From Acidobacteriota bacterium (lineage in GTDB: Bacteria > Acidobacteriota > UBA6911), in the NCBI GenBank assembly GCA_012729555.1, contig JAAYCX010000098.1:1-36043 (forward strand): 36,043 nucleotides of DNA, read 5' to 3'. A model generated the notes under the pieces. The model worked only from the letters and a program-made list of their open reading frames with translations, did not search any database and was not told where the DNA came from. Positions 35,952-36,043 of this stretch are shown here, one piece after another (position 1 is the stretch's first letter; every line of letters begins with the position of its first letter). The position numbers and the translations under genes were made by a program.

Positions 35952-36043
35952 ATGAGCAGAAAGAAGAACAAGCAGGCCGAGAACACGATCCCGGCGGGAT
36001 ACACGCTCGACTACGTTTCCGGCAAACAGGTCAAGGAAACGAA
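35952..36043 (+). CDS. N-terminus of a protein cut by the right edge, possibly restriction-modification related
   Basis: Thirty residues are available: MSRKKNKQAENTIPAGYTLD then YVSGKQVKET. The YTLDYVSGKxVK(E/D)T segment is what I associate with HSDR_N-type N-terminal domains of restriction and N6-methylase proteins in defence islands. GGAG lies seven bases before the ATG. It is the second gene of the operon started by the excisionase-like protein. The assignment is tentative because so little is present. Confidence 0.45.
   Translation, partial: MSRKKNKQAENTIPAGYTLDYVSGKQVKET

Noticed and set aside
1-36043. CRISPR arrays, tRNA or rRNA genes
   Set aside because: No regularly spaced repeats and no tRNA-like T-loop/anticodon arrangement or rRNA core sequence were seen on either strand.

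Overview
The window comes from a high-GC, Gram-negative-type bacterium, probably anaerobic or facultative. The evidence is a Tat-exported molybdenum-hydroxylase-type [2Fe-2S] subunit, an aldehyde:ferredoxin-oxidoreductase family protein, an Mrp-ORP fusion ATPase, a PEP-CTERM (exosortase) protein and secreted xylan enzymes. Acidobacteriota or a deltaproteobacterial lineage would fit, but no marker gene settles it.

Two compositions alternate. GC-rich, tightly packed segments look like host chromosome: 1-14.4 kb, 15.1-17.4 kb, 18.3-20.4 kb, 27.0-29.8 kb and 30.7-32.2 kb. Patches with lower GC carry toxin-antitoxin (TA) modules, regulators and gene debris: 14.4-15.0, 17.6-18.2, 20.4-26.9, 29.8-30.5 and 32.3-36.0 kb.

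Layout. 1-454: exported Fe-S subunit cut by the edge. 543-2057 (minus): ECF sigma factor, zinc anti-sigma factor and a membrane zinc-ribbon protein in one overlapping operon with a candidate ECF promoter. 2230-4616: cupin and an old-yellow-enzyme/dienoyl-CoA-reductase-type flavoprotein. 4641-6710: GH67 alpha-glucuronidase. 6846-8830: methyltransferase and Mrp-ORP ATPase behind a possible sigma-54 site. 9075-11093: AOR-family protein. 11321-14417: secreted accessory protein, GH43 and a CE1-like esterase. With the GH67 these would strip glucuronoarabinoxylan side chains. 14419-15036: VapBC with a nested palindromic operator. 15163-17440: SDR and FAD oxidoreductase. 17649-18226: AbrB/VapC pair. 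18324-20411: zinc-ribbon protein, MerR regulator and VWA protein. 20451-25698: orphan small gene, two pRiA4b ORF-3 family genes, a three-gene RhuM operon, a broken VapC and a PEP-CTERM protein. 25850-26966: AbiEi-like antitoxin whose toxin is reduced to a stub. 27021-29771: TPR / DUF4037 / DUF4125 / methyltransferase operon. 29824-30431: BrnTA. 30707-32245: UshA-like metallophosphoesterase. 32347-34154: hipB and a hipA broken by a frame-preserving insertion of about 105 bp. 34479-34911: fused remnants of an ATP-binding regulator and an IS21 transposase. 35202-36043: divergent XRE and excisionase-like regulators ahead of a gene cut by the window edge, possibly restriction-modification related.

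The best candidate for a poorly described system is the four-gene translationally coupled operon at 27021-29771. The RhuM operon (21487-23268) and the right-edge locus come next. No CRISPR array, tRNA or rRNA was seen. All family names come from reading motifs by eye; no database search was run.
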